Below, piece after piece: positions 21,690 to 33,375 of a stretch of 64,000 bases of DNA. The DNA comes from Lampris incognitus (Eukaryota; Chordata; Actinopteri; Lampriformes; Lampridae). The first letter of the stretch is position 1. Each line of letters opens with the position of its first letter. The stretch covers positions 142,395,345 through 142,459,344 of the forward strand of contig NC_079211.1 in NCBI RefSeq assembly GCF_029633865.1. Reading direction: 5' to 3'. The notes beneath the pieces are model-generated. The model ran no database searches. It was not told the origin of the DNA and saw only the letters and a program-made list of their open reading frames with translations. Position numbers and translations under genes: made by a program.

Positions 21690-22480
21690 AGTCAGGCACT
21701 ATAAAACGAAAATGCAAAGTACAAAAAAGAAAAGAAAAAAGAATAGAAACATGGTCACTTCCTTGCCGAGAGTGACTAGAGATCTACTTCCAGAATTAAA
21801 GTGCAGTAGGAATAAGGTGCAAGTTTTAATGCTCAATCATAGGCACAAGAAAAATGAAATGTTTTTAACCTAGGTTTAAAAATTGTTATATTTGGTGCAC
21901 ATCTAAGATCTTCTGGTAGTTTGTTCCAGTTGCAGTTGCATGCAGCATAACAGCTAAATGCTGCTTCACCATGTTTGGTTTGGACTCTGGGCTGAACTAA
22001 CTGACCTGACGCCATGAATCTTAAGAGCCCTACCCGGTTTATACTCTTCAAGCATGTCAGTGATGTATTCTGGGCCTGCACCATTCAGTGGTTTGTAGAC
22101 AAGCAGCAGCACTTTAAAATCTATTTTGTAACTAACTGGAAACCAGTTTAAAGATTTCAGGACTGGAGTAATGTGGTCTGTTCTCTTGGTCCTGGTTAAA
22201 ACTCTTAGCATCAGCATTCTGAATAAGGTGCAGCTGTTTAATGGCCTTTTTGGGAAGACCAGTTAAAAGACTGTTGCAGTAATCAATTCTACTGGAAATA
22301 AAAGCACAGATGAGCTTCTCTTGGTCATTCTGGGATACCAAAGCCTTGATTCTGGCTATATTTTTAACCTCTGTGAAGTTCGCACCCCATGTAATCAGAA
22401 CATCGATAAATGACAAATGAATAATCAAATGTCGGTGTCTTTCATCATGTGGTGGAGATGCATATGGACTCCTTTCTACA
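21690..22480 (-). mobile_element. L2/CR1-type LINE, 3' part (copy B)
   Basis: Duplicate of 6774-7560. Frames are broken in the same way, so decay preceded the duplication. Confidence 0.82.
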
Positions 22481-22626
22481 GCTTTTCGAGCACAACCAAA
22501 GATGAAAACAAACAAGCGGGGAGTGAAATTAAGATAGTGAATTTTATTAAAAGAAAGAAAGAAAGAAACAAATAAAACGCCAAACCACCATTTGTCATTT
22601 TTGTGTTAAAAACTATACTTGGTATA

Positions 22627-23128
22627 GACTTCCGGCTCACGCAATGAGAGACTATTCGCACTTCCCAATAGCTCCGCAGTTTTACCTCTAAAATCACTTT
22701 TAAACAAGTTTAAATCCGACCAACTTGCAAATTAATCTCTCATCCCATAGTCATAACAGAATTTGTGACTTATGAGGCCGGTTTTCAACAATGATGAATT
22801 CTAAAAAAGAAAAACCGTGACGATGGACAAAGGCCCGGGGGAAGTCTCGAGCTCGCCTAGCAAGGACTACCGAGAAAAAAAACGGCATTCTGGCCGACAA
22901 CGTGCCTGCTGGCCTCTAGACACTTCGCAAGGAAATGCCCCAAAACGAGAAAGACATTTGTGCCACGATCGAATTACGAACGTTACGGCTGATCTAAAAA
23001 AAGGACATCCATCCATTATCTAAGCCGCTTATCCGAATTCGGGTCGCGGGGATGCTGGAGCCTATCCCAGCAGTCATTGTGCGGAAGGCGGGGAGACACC
23101 CTGGACAGGCCGCCAGTCCATCACAGGG

Positions 23129-23174
<46 letters not shown>

Positions 23175-23275
23175 CTTCGGTTTCCTCCCACAGTCCAAAG
23201 ACATGTAGGTCAGGTGAATCGGCCGTACTAAAAATGAAATCTCCCCGATGAAAAAGGACACACACATAGCAATGG
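22627..23275 (+). mobile_element. L1-type LINE, 5' part only (copy B)
   Basis: Begins after CTATACTTGGTATA (22613-22626) with the same first bases as the L1 at 7716, so it is the duplicated insertion. Only the ORF1 start region remains (KGPGEVSSSPSKDYREKKRH). An ATCC-headed repeat is inserted at 23007. The remainder after about 23275 is lost. Confidence 0.75.
23007..23250 (+). mobile_element. ATCC-headed retroposon with target duplication
   Basis: AAAAAGGAC occurs on both sides (22998-23006 and 23251-23259). The 244-base body includes a (CA)n run at about 23131-23172 and ends CTCCCCGATG. This is the most complete member of the family in the window. Confidence 0.78.
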
Positions 23276-23680
23276 CTATGATAAACGCCATTATTAGTTG
23301 TGGTTGCTATAGTTACCAAGCCTCCCTTCCGGTTTGCCTGCATTGCAGTCCCTGTTGTTCTTCCTGTTTTAACTAAATGGCTGCTGCTGCATGTTACCAT
23401 CTGCGTTGTGTGATTCATGGATGTCGTCTCTCATTACTGGCGTGGTGGCAGCGCTTACCAGACTTATGTCCCGAGGACTGATATTTACCGAATTAATCGC
23501 GGTAGCCCTTCCAGGGGAATCAGTGTAGTTACGTCTACCACCAGACGCAGCTGGGCTAGCTCAGACACAGTTGTGCTAGCTAAGTGGGCAGCATGGTGAC
23601 ACACAGAGCACCAAAGCAGTGGTGTTCAACAAAGACCGAGACGGTGAACTCTTGAGAACTGGTGTCAGAACCTGCTTTAT
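23276..23680 (+). other. Unassigned leader before the gypsy-3 ORF
   Basis: About 400 bases with no ORF I can name. They may be the 5' untranslated region of the element that follows, but no matching LTR was found after its 3' end. Confidence 0.4.
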
Positions 23681-25807
23681 ATGCTGTCGCTCGACGCTGG
23701 GTTTGCCCCCTTCCTGCTCGATGGCGTGGAGTGGGAGAAGAAGTCTAAAACTTCCCCTGTCCGGGGATTCACAGATGACGGTGAAGATATTCCCGCGCCC
23801 CGACATCGCAATAAAGAACAGAAGGTAGCCATGTTAGAGCTAATGTTGGGACAGATAGCCAATTATTGTCCTGTAATTTCTCATCACAGCATAGTCAGGA
23901 ACTCCACATCTATTGACAGCATATGGCAAGCTATTCTTCTACATTATAGCTTTCAGTGCACCAGGGCTCATTTCATTGACTTTGCTGCTATTAAACGGGA
24001 GCCTGATGAGAGACCAGAGGATTTATATCAACGCTTGATGGCCTTCACGGAAGAAAATCTACTGTGTAAAGATTCTGGCATCAGTCACATGGGACAGACT
24101 GTGACCGAGGACGAGGAGTTAACTTCCTCACTGGAGAACTTTGTTGTGCTCACATGGCTCCGCCTCATACATGGTGATCTACCGAAGCTCGTCCAACAAC
24201 GGTACGGCACTGAGTTGCGGGCTCGCACATTGGCATCCATTAAACCAGAAATCTCACAAGCCCTTGATTCGTTACTAGAGGAATTGCAGGCCTCAGAGGA
24301 TGCTAGGGCTATGTGCGCAGCTGTGTCTGAATTCCCCAAGTCAAAGCAATCCATCGCTGTCCGGACAAGGAGGTCATGTTCCCTTTGTAAATGTGCCGGC
24401 AGGCCTGATAATCCCTTCCTCAGCAAATGCTCCTTTCTGCCCCCCCAAGATAAAATGTACATGGCAAAGTCGCGCCAGGTTTTGGGAGAGCAGGTCGAGA
24501 CTGATGATGAGGTAGAGGAGTGCGTTAGTGGGGAGCCAGCGCCATCAAGTGGTGTGAAACGTGTACTTATCAAACAGTCCCCTTACCTTGATGCCTTCCA
24601 TGGACACTGCCCTGTGCGTCTCACCGTTGATAGTGGGGCAACAGACAACATGATGAGGGCCTCATGCGCGACCAGGCTGGGCGTCACTGTCACAGGAAGT
24701 ACACAGTCCACATTCCAAGTAGATGGCTCGTCCCTTTTGAAAGTAGTGGGAGAGACACGGACACACTTCCAGAGAGATGGCCATGACCTCTATTTTGAGG
24801 GCCTCGTCGTTGAGAATCTCGACTCTGACATCCTGGCTGGAATTCCCTTTATGTAAAAGAACGACGTCTCCATCAGACCAGCCAAACACCAAATCTGCTT
24901 GGGCGAGGATATATACCGCTACGGCACCCTCCAAATACAAATGGACAGGCATGCTGTACAGCGCGCACACGTGCTCCGCACTCAGGATGAATCCACTGTG
25001 TGGCCAGGGGAGTACATCGAGCTCGAGCTGCCTCCTGAGCTGTGCAATGTGGACAGTGAGCTGGCTGTTGAGCCACACGTCGATGTCTCATGTAACCAGT
25101 CTGACACACAGCAGCGGCCTACCCCAACTTTGCTACGGGGTCTATCCGGGAAGCTCCGTGTCCCAAATCTCACTGGCAAGCTGCAGCTGGTCCAGAAAAG
25201 CCACCATCTAGGCCGTGTCCGCGCCACATATGTCCTGTCACTTAGTGACGCCACCGTGCCAGCTGATCACCCCACCGGCACCCAGTTGAAGACAGTTGTG
25301 CAACGCCACTTCTACACGTTGGATATGCGCTCTGCTGTGCAACGTGTCTCCAGCGGCTGCCACCAGTGTGCAGCTCTGAAGAAAGCCCCTGCGTTCGTAT
25401 CTGAACAGTCTACAAGTGACCCTCCGGAAGTCATCGGGTCTTCTTTCGCGGCTGATGTGTTCAGGCGGGACCGCCAGTTCATTCTGATTGTCCGGGAGTG
25501 TGTCATGTCTTTCACGCTGTCTTGTCTCATCGACGACGAGCGCAGAGACACTCTCAGGGATGCTTTAACCCGCTTATGTGTGGGTCTGTGCCCTCTCGAC
25601 AGCCCCTTTGCTGTGATCAGGACTGACCCTGCCCCTGGTTTTGCTGCATTGGCAGGGGATGGGGCCCTCGCTATGCACAGACTAGTTGTTGAGGTGGGCA
25701 ACGCCAAGAATGTCAATAAGAACCCAGTGGCGGAGAAGGCTGTTCAAGAGATTCAGGGGGAGATTCTTCGTCTCGAGCCTAACTGTAGGGCTGTTACGGC
25801 TGGGTGA
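23681..25807 (+). pseudogene. Gypsy-type gag-protease-integrase ORF lacking reverse transcriptase
   Basis: One reading frame runs for about 709 codons with a single TAA (24854-24856). The gag-like part (about residues 1-230) is followed by a Cys-rich knuckle (CSLCKCAG) and an aspartic protease motif LTVDSGATDNMM, ending GIPFM. After a short linker the integrase HHCC region (HPTGTQ...QRHFY...GCHQCAAL) starts directly. Integrase core residues are in AADVFRRD, RTDPAPGF and NKNPVAEKAVQE. Reverse transcriptase and RNase H, expected between protease and integrase, are absent although the frame is kept. The integrase tail is also shortened after about 25800. Confidence 0.85.
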
Positions 25808-26047
25808 CTGCTACAAAGTGGAAGGTCCCTCTACGGCCTCTGAACCCCTCGCGGACGATTTCGCATCTGATGAGGACTTGGACAACCCTGTCCCGCACTG
25901 CCCTGACATACCGCCAGCCATTGCCGAGCGCCCACCTGCACCTTGCCTGCCTTGTGATAACGATATGAGGCTGGGGGATGAGACCGTGCCTCCCATCGAG
26001 GTCGAGCCTGGGGGGAGCTCCCCTGGCGAGTGTGTGCCTGCTCTTGC
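25808..26047 (+). pseudogene. Gypsy-3 pol C-terminus, first part
   Basis: A different frame from the integrase core encodes an acidic/proline-rich tail (DFASDEDLDNPVPHCPDIPP), cut by a hAT at 26048. Removing the hAT and one target copy lets the frame continue at 30546 through APRRSKRRRCLPRHLEDFEV to a TAG at 30616-30618. Confidence 0.75.
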
Positions 26048-26330
26048 CAGTGTTGTAGTACTCGAGTCCAGGACTCGGACTCGAGTCCGACTCGAGTCCT
26101 GATTTTCATGACTCGTGACTCGACTTGGACTTGAGCACTGATGACTCGGACTTGGACTCGGACTCGCGAATTTACTGCATTCGGACTCGGAAGTTGGAGA
26201 CCCGGACTCTGACTTTTTAATTGATAAAGACTGTTTTTGTTAGATTTTTTTAAAATAATAGGCCCTATTAAAATATATTGATAGCTATATTAATACTGTA
26301 ACATTATTCAATTTCGTGTAAGGGCAGGCA

Positions 26331-29300
26331 CGTGTGTTCCACCTACATGCGGATTCACGTGGCGTGCATACCGTCATGTTCAGTAGCGCGAAGATGCCTA
26401 AAGAGACGCCCCGAATTGTGCTCTTTGCTTACACAGATTTTACAACAAATTCCAGCAAGATCACTGCTAGATGTTCGATATGTAAACGAACTATTGAGGA
26501 GAAGACCGGGACAACCTCAAACTTCAACAGACATCTGTCAAGGATGCACCCAGAAAAGTAAGTGATATGCAGTCAGTTGATGGTGATCAGTTAACGTTAG
26601 CTAGCTAGCTATCTAGCTACGGTAACAATAGCCTCTGAAGTAACTCAACCACTGGTCCAAGATGTTGGGTCAGGTCGTGTGGCGGGTATATCATATCACT
26701 AGAACCGTTGGGTTGGGTCGTGTGGCGGGTATATCATGTCACTAGAACCGTTGGGTTCGGTGGTATGGCGGGTATATCATATCACTAGAACCAAGTGAGA
26801 TTGTATAGGTAAGTTAAGTAACGTTACTGTGAGAATGCTAATGCAGCATTGCACAGAAAAGTCACAGTACGGTTCGCTTTCGGTACGAGCGTGCCATCGA
26901 TCTCACTAATGATGAGTTGGTAAGTAACACGCAGCGTCTTCATGTTATAGGGAGATTAAAACTGATTTTTCCTATTTATCATTTAGCTAATTACCAAGTA
27001 GCATACACTTAACGGAAAAAACACACCACTCTGAACTACCGTGTTAGCATTAATCTTAACTAGCAATAACAAATCCGCACATTGCAGGTCTCCGCCATGA
27101 ATATTCTCCAAGTGTGGAGAAGGAAGAAGTCTAGCCTATATGCATCCACAAATAATGTTGATAAAATGTGCACAACTTTACAATGCAAATAAAAATAATT
27201 GTAGGCTATTACTCGCCAAATGGACTAATTGAAGAAAGCTAATGTGGATGCCGCCACTGGTTTTCTTGAGAGCTGGAGACGGTACAAGATTTGACGGATG
27301 TGGCATTTTCCCCCCCCCCCCGATGTACCGAAAACTACCGAACCGTATCGTGATTGGTGACACCGCATAGGCTACTGTAAATATGGGGATATTTTTCTTT
27401 GCATATATGCAGCATTGGGTGTGTCAAATTCTAAAAATAGACATGCGCGACGTAGCTTTTGAACAGTACTATGAACTGGCTCTGTCTTCTAACAAAATGA
27501 CACCCTCCCTGACCCATACAGAATAAACATACAGACTCACGGAGGATAGAGAGTTAAAGCTCAGCTAGGTAGCATGTAACATACTTAAATCAATAATTAA
27601 ATGACTGGGTTTTGCTAATTAATCCCTGTCCTGTTAGTCTCATAAATTATGTATCTTTTCTCATCCTTTTCATGTATCCAGCTAGCTTACATTAGTTAAT
27701 CTACTAATATGGTAATGTTAGTTATATAGATAACTAAATATGTAACTTAACTGGTTATGGTTCAAACCACTATGTGTATAATGTGTAACATTTGTATTGT
27801 TATTGCATATTGTTATAGCTATAACGTTACACATTTTTTGCTGTGAGAAAGATTACTTGAAACAGTTTGGCATCAGCAAGCTAAAGTGTGTATCCTATCT
27901 TCCCCTAGGTTCCAAGAATACCGTGCCTCCACTGCTTCAGATGTGATGCCAGCTGCTCCAGGTCAGAAGATGATCACATCATTTTTAAATGATGGACAGC
28001 AAAGGATGTACAACCTCAAACATCCACGTCAGAAGGCTATAAGTGATGTCCTTGTAAAAGATCTAATCATTAAGTGCTGCTTGCCACTCTCCATCATTGA
28101 CAACGAGGACTTCAAGCACTACCTGCATGTCCTGGACCCTCAGTACCGGCCCATAGCAAGATCCACAATTTCCTCTATGACCATTCCAGGAATGGTGGAA
28201 GTCAAGAAAGAACAGATAAAGAGCCAGCTGGCAGAAGCATCGAGTGTTGCTGTTACCACAGACATTTGGAGTGATCGAAAGATGCAGTCATTCCTTGGAG
28301 TGACAGCACACACAGTGGCAATGGATAAAAAAAACAGGAACTCAGCCTTCAGTCATATCTTCTTTCCTGCAAAAGAGTGCATGGGAAACACTCAGGAGAG
28401 AAGATTGCAATGATGTTTGAATGCTGTGCTGAAGAATACCTGATTAAGGACAAGATCAACTTTGTCATAACTGACAATGCATCCAACATGAGAAAAGCTT
28501 TCCAGGCCAGCTTTCCCCGAGAGGATCCTTGTGATGCTGAAGCTCATGATCCCAGCACATTTGAGGAGGATGATGAAATATGGCAAGACCTGATGCCAGA
28601 AGATCAACAGACAGTCAATGACACTTTGGCTGAGAACTGTGAGATGCAGAGACTATCATGCTTCACACATTCACTGCAGTTGGTCATAAAAGATGGTCTG
28701 AAAGACACCAGTGGGCTGTCAAGCACCCTAGCAAAGCTATCCCGTGCAGCCAACCTCCTCCACAGTGGCACCTCGTTTAAAGACGGCTTTGAAGCGTGTT
28801 TTGGTGATGCAACAATTCCAACAGCGAATGCCACATGATGGAATTCCACTCTGAAGCAGGTGAAGGCTTATGTGCATTTAGACATGCAAAAGCTGTCCAG
28901 TGTGTTGGAATCAGAGGGGCACAAAAGCCTTATCTTATCCCCGCGAGAGTATGCTCAGCTTAAAGAACTGATCGAAGTTCTTGATCCGTTCTTAGAGGCA
29001 ACCAACCTAACTCAGGGTGAGACTACTGTCACCGTCAGTGTGATTGTGCGCTGTGTCCTCACTCTGCGCTGTCACCTGCAGGAAATAAGAGGACAAGCCA
29101 GATACTGTGGGCCTCTGGGGAGAGCTCTGGAGAGCTCCTTGAAAACAAGGTTTGCAGAGGTTTTCAGTGCAGTCAAGATACCAGGATGTGAGCCGGCTGA
29201 AGGAAGAGGCCCCACCAAATTTCCTTTCACCAATGCCTACTTCATAGCATCTGTGTTGGACCCAGCATTTGGCTTCCAGTGGCTAGAACATGATGTGCAG

Positions 29301-29943
29301 CTGGACAGTGACATCAAAGATGTGCTGAAGACTGAGATCAAAGGTGAGAAATGTTTTGATTAATGTTAGTTAAGTGATTAACTATTTGATTGTTGTGATG
29401 TTTATATCATTGAAGGTGTTACAATAAAGCACATAGACATGTCATTTGTCATGTAGGCCTAGTCAATAACATATTTGTAATGAGTCCCCCATGCCCCCCT
29501 CTCATTTCAGAGTATATAAAGGCAGAGGGTGACAAGCAAGCGGTATCAACAGCAGATGCAGCGGAAGCAACAGGACCAGGGGAAGGTGAACTTTCAGAGT
29601 GTCCTCCTGAGAAGCTGTTGAGAATGTTCTCCCACTATAGGAGGACTCCCTCCTCCACCGAGAAGAAGCCGTCTGGCCAGGCTCAGTTGACTGCATACCT
29701 CAACTTGATCACTGAGCAGGACTCTGACTCAGTCCCGTGCCTCAGGTTTTGGCAGCAAAAAAAATCCAAATTCCCTACCCTCTCTATCAGATTGCCACAC
29801 AGGTATTCTCTATCCCTGCCTCCAGTGCGCCCATTGAAAGGGTATTTAGTCATGGAGGCATTTTGATGAGGCCTCACCGTGCAAGGTTGAGTAGTTCCAT
29901 GCTGTCAGATCTTGTGTTTTTGAAATGCAACGTGTATGCTTAA
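26331..29943 (+). pseudogene. hAT-Ac transposase (ZBED-like), three exons
   Basis: Exon 1 (to about 26556, donor GTAAGT) encodes a BED zinc finger, CSICKRTIEE with HLSRMH. Exon 2 (27909-29343, acceptor CCCCTAG) carries the catalytic core: VAVTTDIWSD, FVITDNASNM, LSCFTHSLQLVIKD. Exon 3 (29511-29943, acceptor TTTCAG) ends in the dimerisation block FSIPASSAPIERVFSHGG. Lesions: a frameshift near 28370, TGA in place of the expected arginine before WNS (28836-28838), and a frameshift near 29785. The protein would bind element ends in the nucleus and cut them; this copy is dead. Confidence 0.92.
26664..26792 (+). repeat. Three tandem copies of a 43-bp unit
   Basis: Each unit contains GGCGGGTATATCAT and CACTAGAACC. 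Three units fill 129 bases within intron 1 of the hAT transposase gene. Confidence 0.9.
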
Positions 29944-30537
29944 AACTAGTGCCACCAGCCCTTTGTTCCTAACTATTCCTGAGAGACAATGTCTTTTGAC
30001 TAGTTTTTATGAATGTATTGTATGCTGTGGAACTTACTTCTGTATACTGTTTCCACCATTTGCTAACATCATGCTATTCAAAGCTATCAATGTGTTTTGA
30101 AGCACATCCAATGTTCAGAATGTCAAAGAAATTCAGACTGTTCTAAAAATGTGTGTGTGCGCGCATGCTTCCGCGTGCATGTGTGCGAGTGTGTGGGTGT
30201 GCATTTGTTTGGCTATCGTGTCACAAAGTAATTAAACTCCCTTTGAAATGGTGACAACTGTGTCATTTTTGTTTAATGTAGACCTTTTTTATTTGTATGT
30301 CAGATCTTTGTGCCCGAGTGGATCACTGGAGCCATCTTGGAACTCGACTCAGACTCAACCTTGATGACTCGGACTCTGACTAGGGTAATAGGGACTCGAC
30401 TCGGACTGAGGTAATGGGGACTCGACTCGGACTCGACTCGACTTTTCTTTGGTGACTCGGACTCGGACTTGGACTCGAACACTGGGGACTCGAGACTCGA
30501 CTCGGACTCGAGGTTTAGTGACTCGACTACAACACTG

Positions 30538-30618
30538 GCTCTTGCACCTGATGCTGCACCTCGACGCTCGAAGCGTCGCCGGTGCTTACCGCGGCATTTA
30601 GAGGACTTTGAAGTTTAG
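30538..30618 (+). pseudogene. Gypsy-3 pol C-terminus, last part
   Basis: Begins with the second GCTCTTGC copy. It encodes the final basic segment SKRRRCLPRHLEDFEV and stops at TAG 30616-30618. Confidence 0.75.
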
Positions 30619-31073
30619 GCCAGTTGTTTGTGTGTACTGGTGATAATGTTTTGTCTTACCTTACAGGTCTAGTTATATAGCCTGAGCTGTCATTCTTTTG
30701 GGAAAAAGGGGCGGAGACAGAGAGAGGGAGATGGGGCGGGATTAAGTGGTTGGATTTCACTTTTTTTGTTACTCGCCATGTGGCGGGTAGGCTTCTGAGA
30801 TTTACTCGCCAATCAGAAAATCTACTCGCATCTGGTGGGTGGCGAGTGTTAATTTCAGACCCTGGCTGCACCTCTTAAAAACTATATTGAAATAAAGTTG
30901 TAGATTGAGTGTTTTTCATCCGAAATTATATTAAAATATCTTATGTTAAATATTTTTTAATGTAGACCTAAAGTTGACGTTTTTATCTATCTGTCTGGGC
31001 CCCCCTGTGGCAATTAGACCCTAGGCAGCTGCCTAGTTTGCCTATGCCTAGATCCGGCCCTGGTATGTATGTA
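30619..31073 (+). other. Remnants of two hAT-type right ends
   Basis: Non-coding. One piece ends ...GTTAATTTCAGACCCTG at 30864 and another ...GATCCGGCCCTG at 31062. Both look like right termini of hAT-like elements (CAGGG... when read on the other strand). Their left ends and target duplications were not found. Confidence 0.45.
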
Positions 31074-32643
31074 CACTGCTCAAAAAAATAAAGGGAACAC
31101 ATAAGCAATGCAATGTAGCTCCAAGTCAATCACACTTTTGAGATATCAACCTGTCCAGTTAGGAAGCAACACTGATTTGTGACTCAATTTCACCTGTTGG
31201 TAAATTGTCTAATTTCCACCGGGTGGAAATTAGACAATTTGCAAGACAACCCCTATAAAAGGAATGGATTTGCAGGTGGTGGCCACAGACCATTTGCCTG
31301 TCCTCATCTTTTCTGGCCGATCTTTGGTTAGTTTTTCATTTTGCTAGTGCCCTCACCACTAGAGGTGGCATGAGGCGGTATCTGCAACCTACAGAAGTTG
31401 CTCAGGTAGTGCAGCTCATCCAGGATGGCACATCAATGCGTGCTGTGGCAAGAAGATTTGATGTGTCTCCCAGCACAGTGTCCAGAGCATGGAGGAGGTA
31501 CCAGGAGACAGGCCAGTACACCAGGAGACGTGGAGGGGGCCGCAGGAGGACAACAACCCCGCAGCAGGACCGCTATCTGGTCCTTTGTGCAAGGAGGAAC
31601 AGGAGGAGCACTGCCGGAGCCCTACAAAACGACCTTCAACAGGCCACTAATGTGCAGGTTTCTGCTCAAACAGTGAGAAACAGAATGCATGAGGGTGGCA
31701 TGAGGGCCCGACGTCCACAATTGGGGCCTGTGCTCACAGCCCAACACCGTGCAGCCCGATTGATCTTTGCCAGAGAACATCTTGGTTGGCAGATTCGCCA
31801 TTGGCGCCCTGTGCTCTTCACAGATGAGAGCAGGTTCACACTGAACACATGTGACAGACGTGAGAGAGTCTGGAGACGCTGTGGAGAACGTTCTGCTGCC
31901 TGCAACATCCTCCAGCATGACCGGTTTGGCGGTGGGTCAGTGATGGTCTGGGGAGGCATATCCTTGGAGACCTCTACGTGCTAGCCAGAGGTACCATGAC
32001 TGCCATTAGGTACCGGGATGAGATCCTCAGACCCATTGTCAGACCATATGCTGGTGCAGTGGGCCCTGGGTTCCTGCTCATGCATGGCAATGCTCGTCCT
32101 CATGTGGCCAGAGTGTGTCAGCAGTTCCTGTATGTCGAGGGCATTGATGCTATGGACTGGCCTGCACGTTCCCCAGACCTGAATCCAATCGAGCAGCTCT
32201 GGGACATCATGTCTCGTACCATCCGCCAACGCGATGTCGCACCACAGACTGTCCAGGAGTTGACCGATGCCCTGATCCAGGTCTGGGAGGAGATCCCTCA
32301 GGAGACCATCCGTCGTCTCATCAGGAGCATGCCCAGACGTTGTAGGGAGTGCATACAGGCACGTGGAGGCCACACACACTACTGAGCCTCATTTTGAATC
32401 GTCTTGAAGAATTTCCACAGAAGTTGGATCAGCCTATGTTCTCATTTTCCACTTTGATTTTGAGTATGATTCTGAATCCAGACCTTAATGGGCTAATGAT
32501 TTTGATTTCCATTGATCATTATTAGGTTATTTTGCTCTAAACACATTCCTCTGTCTAATAAATAAAGATTTTCAGCTGAAATATTTCATTCATCGAGGTC
32601 TATATTGTGTTTTTAGGTGTTCCCTTTATTTTTTTGAGCAGTA
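31074..32643 (+). mobile_element. Tc1/mariner element 1
   Basis: Inverted ends read CACTGCTCAAAAAAATAAAG on the left and the matching TTTATTTTTTTGAGCAGTA on the right, flanked by TA (31072-31073, 32644-32645). A 1.0 kb transposase region lies inside. Confidence 0.93.
31370..32385 (+). pseudogene. Tc1-like transposase 1, frameshift and altered catalytic residue
   Basis: The N-terminus has paired helix-turn-helix segments ([28 protein letters not shown] as a hook-like basic stretch). The catalytic domain shows TDESRF (first Asp), LMHGNARPH where the second Asp of the usual HDNARPH is Gly (32086-32088), and [12 protein letters not shown] (Glu). A frameshift near 31970 divides the protein between GGISL and DLYVLARG. 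Either lesion would abolish DD34E transposase activity. Confidence 0.92.
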
Positions 32644-32699
32644 TATATCTGTATGTATGTGTACGTATGTATGTATGTATGTATGTGTGTGTGTGTGTA

Positions 32700-32711
<12 letters not shown>

Positions 32712-32745
<34 letters not shown>
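32712..32745 (+). repeat. (TA)n left of MITE
   Basis: TA run preceded by TATG/TG repeats (32650-32711). Confidence 0.95.
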
Positions 32746-32748
<3 letters not shown>

Positions 32749-33311
32749 ACACGGATACAGGAAAAAAGATTTTAATACATTGCAGTAAAGGGCTGTTTCG
32801 TGTGTCTCGCACTCATCAGCTGCTAATGTGGTTCGACAAAGTTAAAATAAAGACGTTTAAAATATCTTTATCATCATCCCCCATTAGATGATACACATGA
32901 CATTTATTAGAGGTTTTTTTAATGTTTTAACTGCATGTCCTTCCCACTGTGCCCCAACACCACCCCAGTATATAATTCACATAAATTACCTCGTTATGTT
33001 TTTAATGTTCACCATTTCAACAGTGCCGTGGCCCCTAAATGCTTTTCAAAACAAACCCCAGTCCCATTGGTTGTAATGTTTTCTACTACTCCATTGGTTG
33101 TTGTACATCATAAGTACCTACCCCATTGTTTGTTATAATTTGAATGTTTCCCCATCTGATTGGTTGCTGTCCAACCGAAATTAGGGGCGTGACGCTGGAC
33201 AATGTAAACTGTTTGATTCTTTGTCGAACCACATTAGCAGCTGATGAGTGCGAGACGCATAAAACAGGCCTGTACTGCAATGTATTAAAATCTTTTTTCC
33301 TGTATCCGTGT

Positions 33312-33314
<3 letters not shown>
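32746..33314 (+). mobile_element. MITE with about 100-bp inverted repeats inside (TA)n
   Basis: The left end starts TCAACACGGATACAGG and the right end finishes CCTGTATCCGTGTTGA. The arms match for roughly 100 bases with few differences, including CGCACTCATCAGCTGCTAATG. The 350-base centre has no ORF of note. Both sides run straight into TA repeats, so the target was probably TA. Confidence 0.85.

Positions 33315-33358
<44 letters not shown>
33315..33358 (+). repeat. (TA)n right of MITE
   Basis: TA run continuing the microsatellite interrupted by the MITE. Confidence 0.95.
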
Positions 33359-33363
<5 letters not shown>

Positions 33364-33375
33364 TATTTGTTTCTC

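Larger units (their letters stand above)
26048..30537 (+). mobile_element. hAT-Ac-type DNA transposon, 4.49 kb, complete ends
   Basis: Ends read CAGTGTTGTAGT... and ...ACTACAACACTG. The 8-base duplication GCTCTTGC is perfect (26040-26047, 30538-30545), and the interrupted gypsy-3 frame is restored by excision. Both subterminal regions (about 26060-26200 and 30335-30525) are packed with GACTCG-type hexamers in both orientations, probably transposase-binding sites. The element carries a three-exon transposase pseudogene and a 43-bp triplicate. Confidence 0.95.

Noticed and set aside
26588-26625. GCTAGCTAGCTATCTAGCTA as a regulatory palindrome
   Set aside because: Short simple-sequence run in a transposon intron, with no second copy supporting a function.
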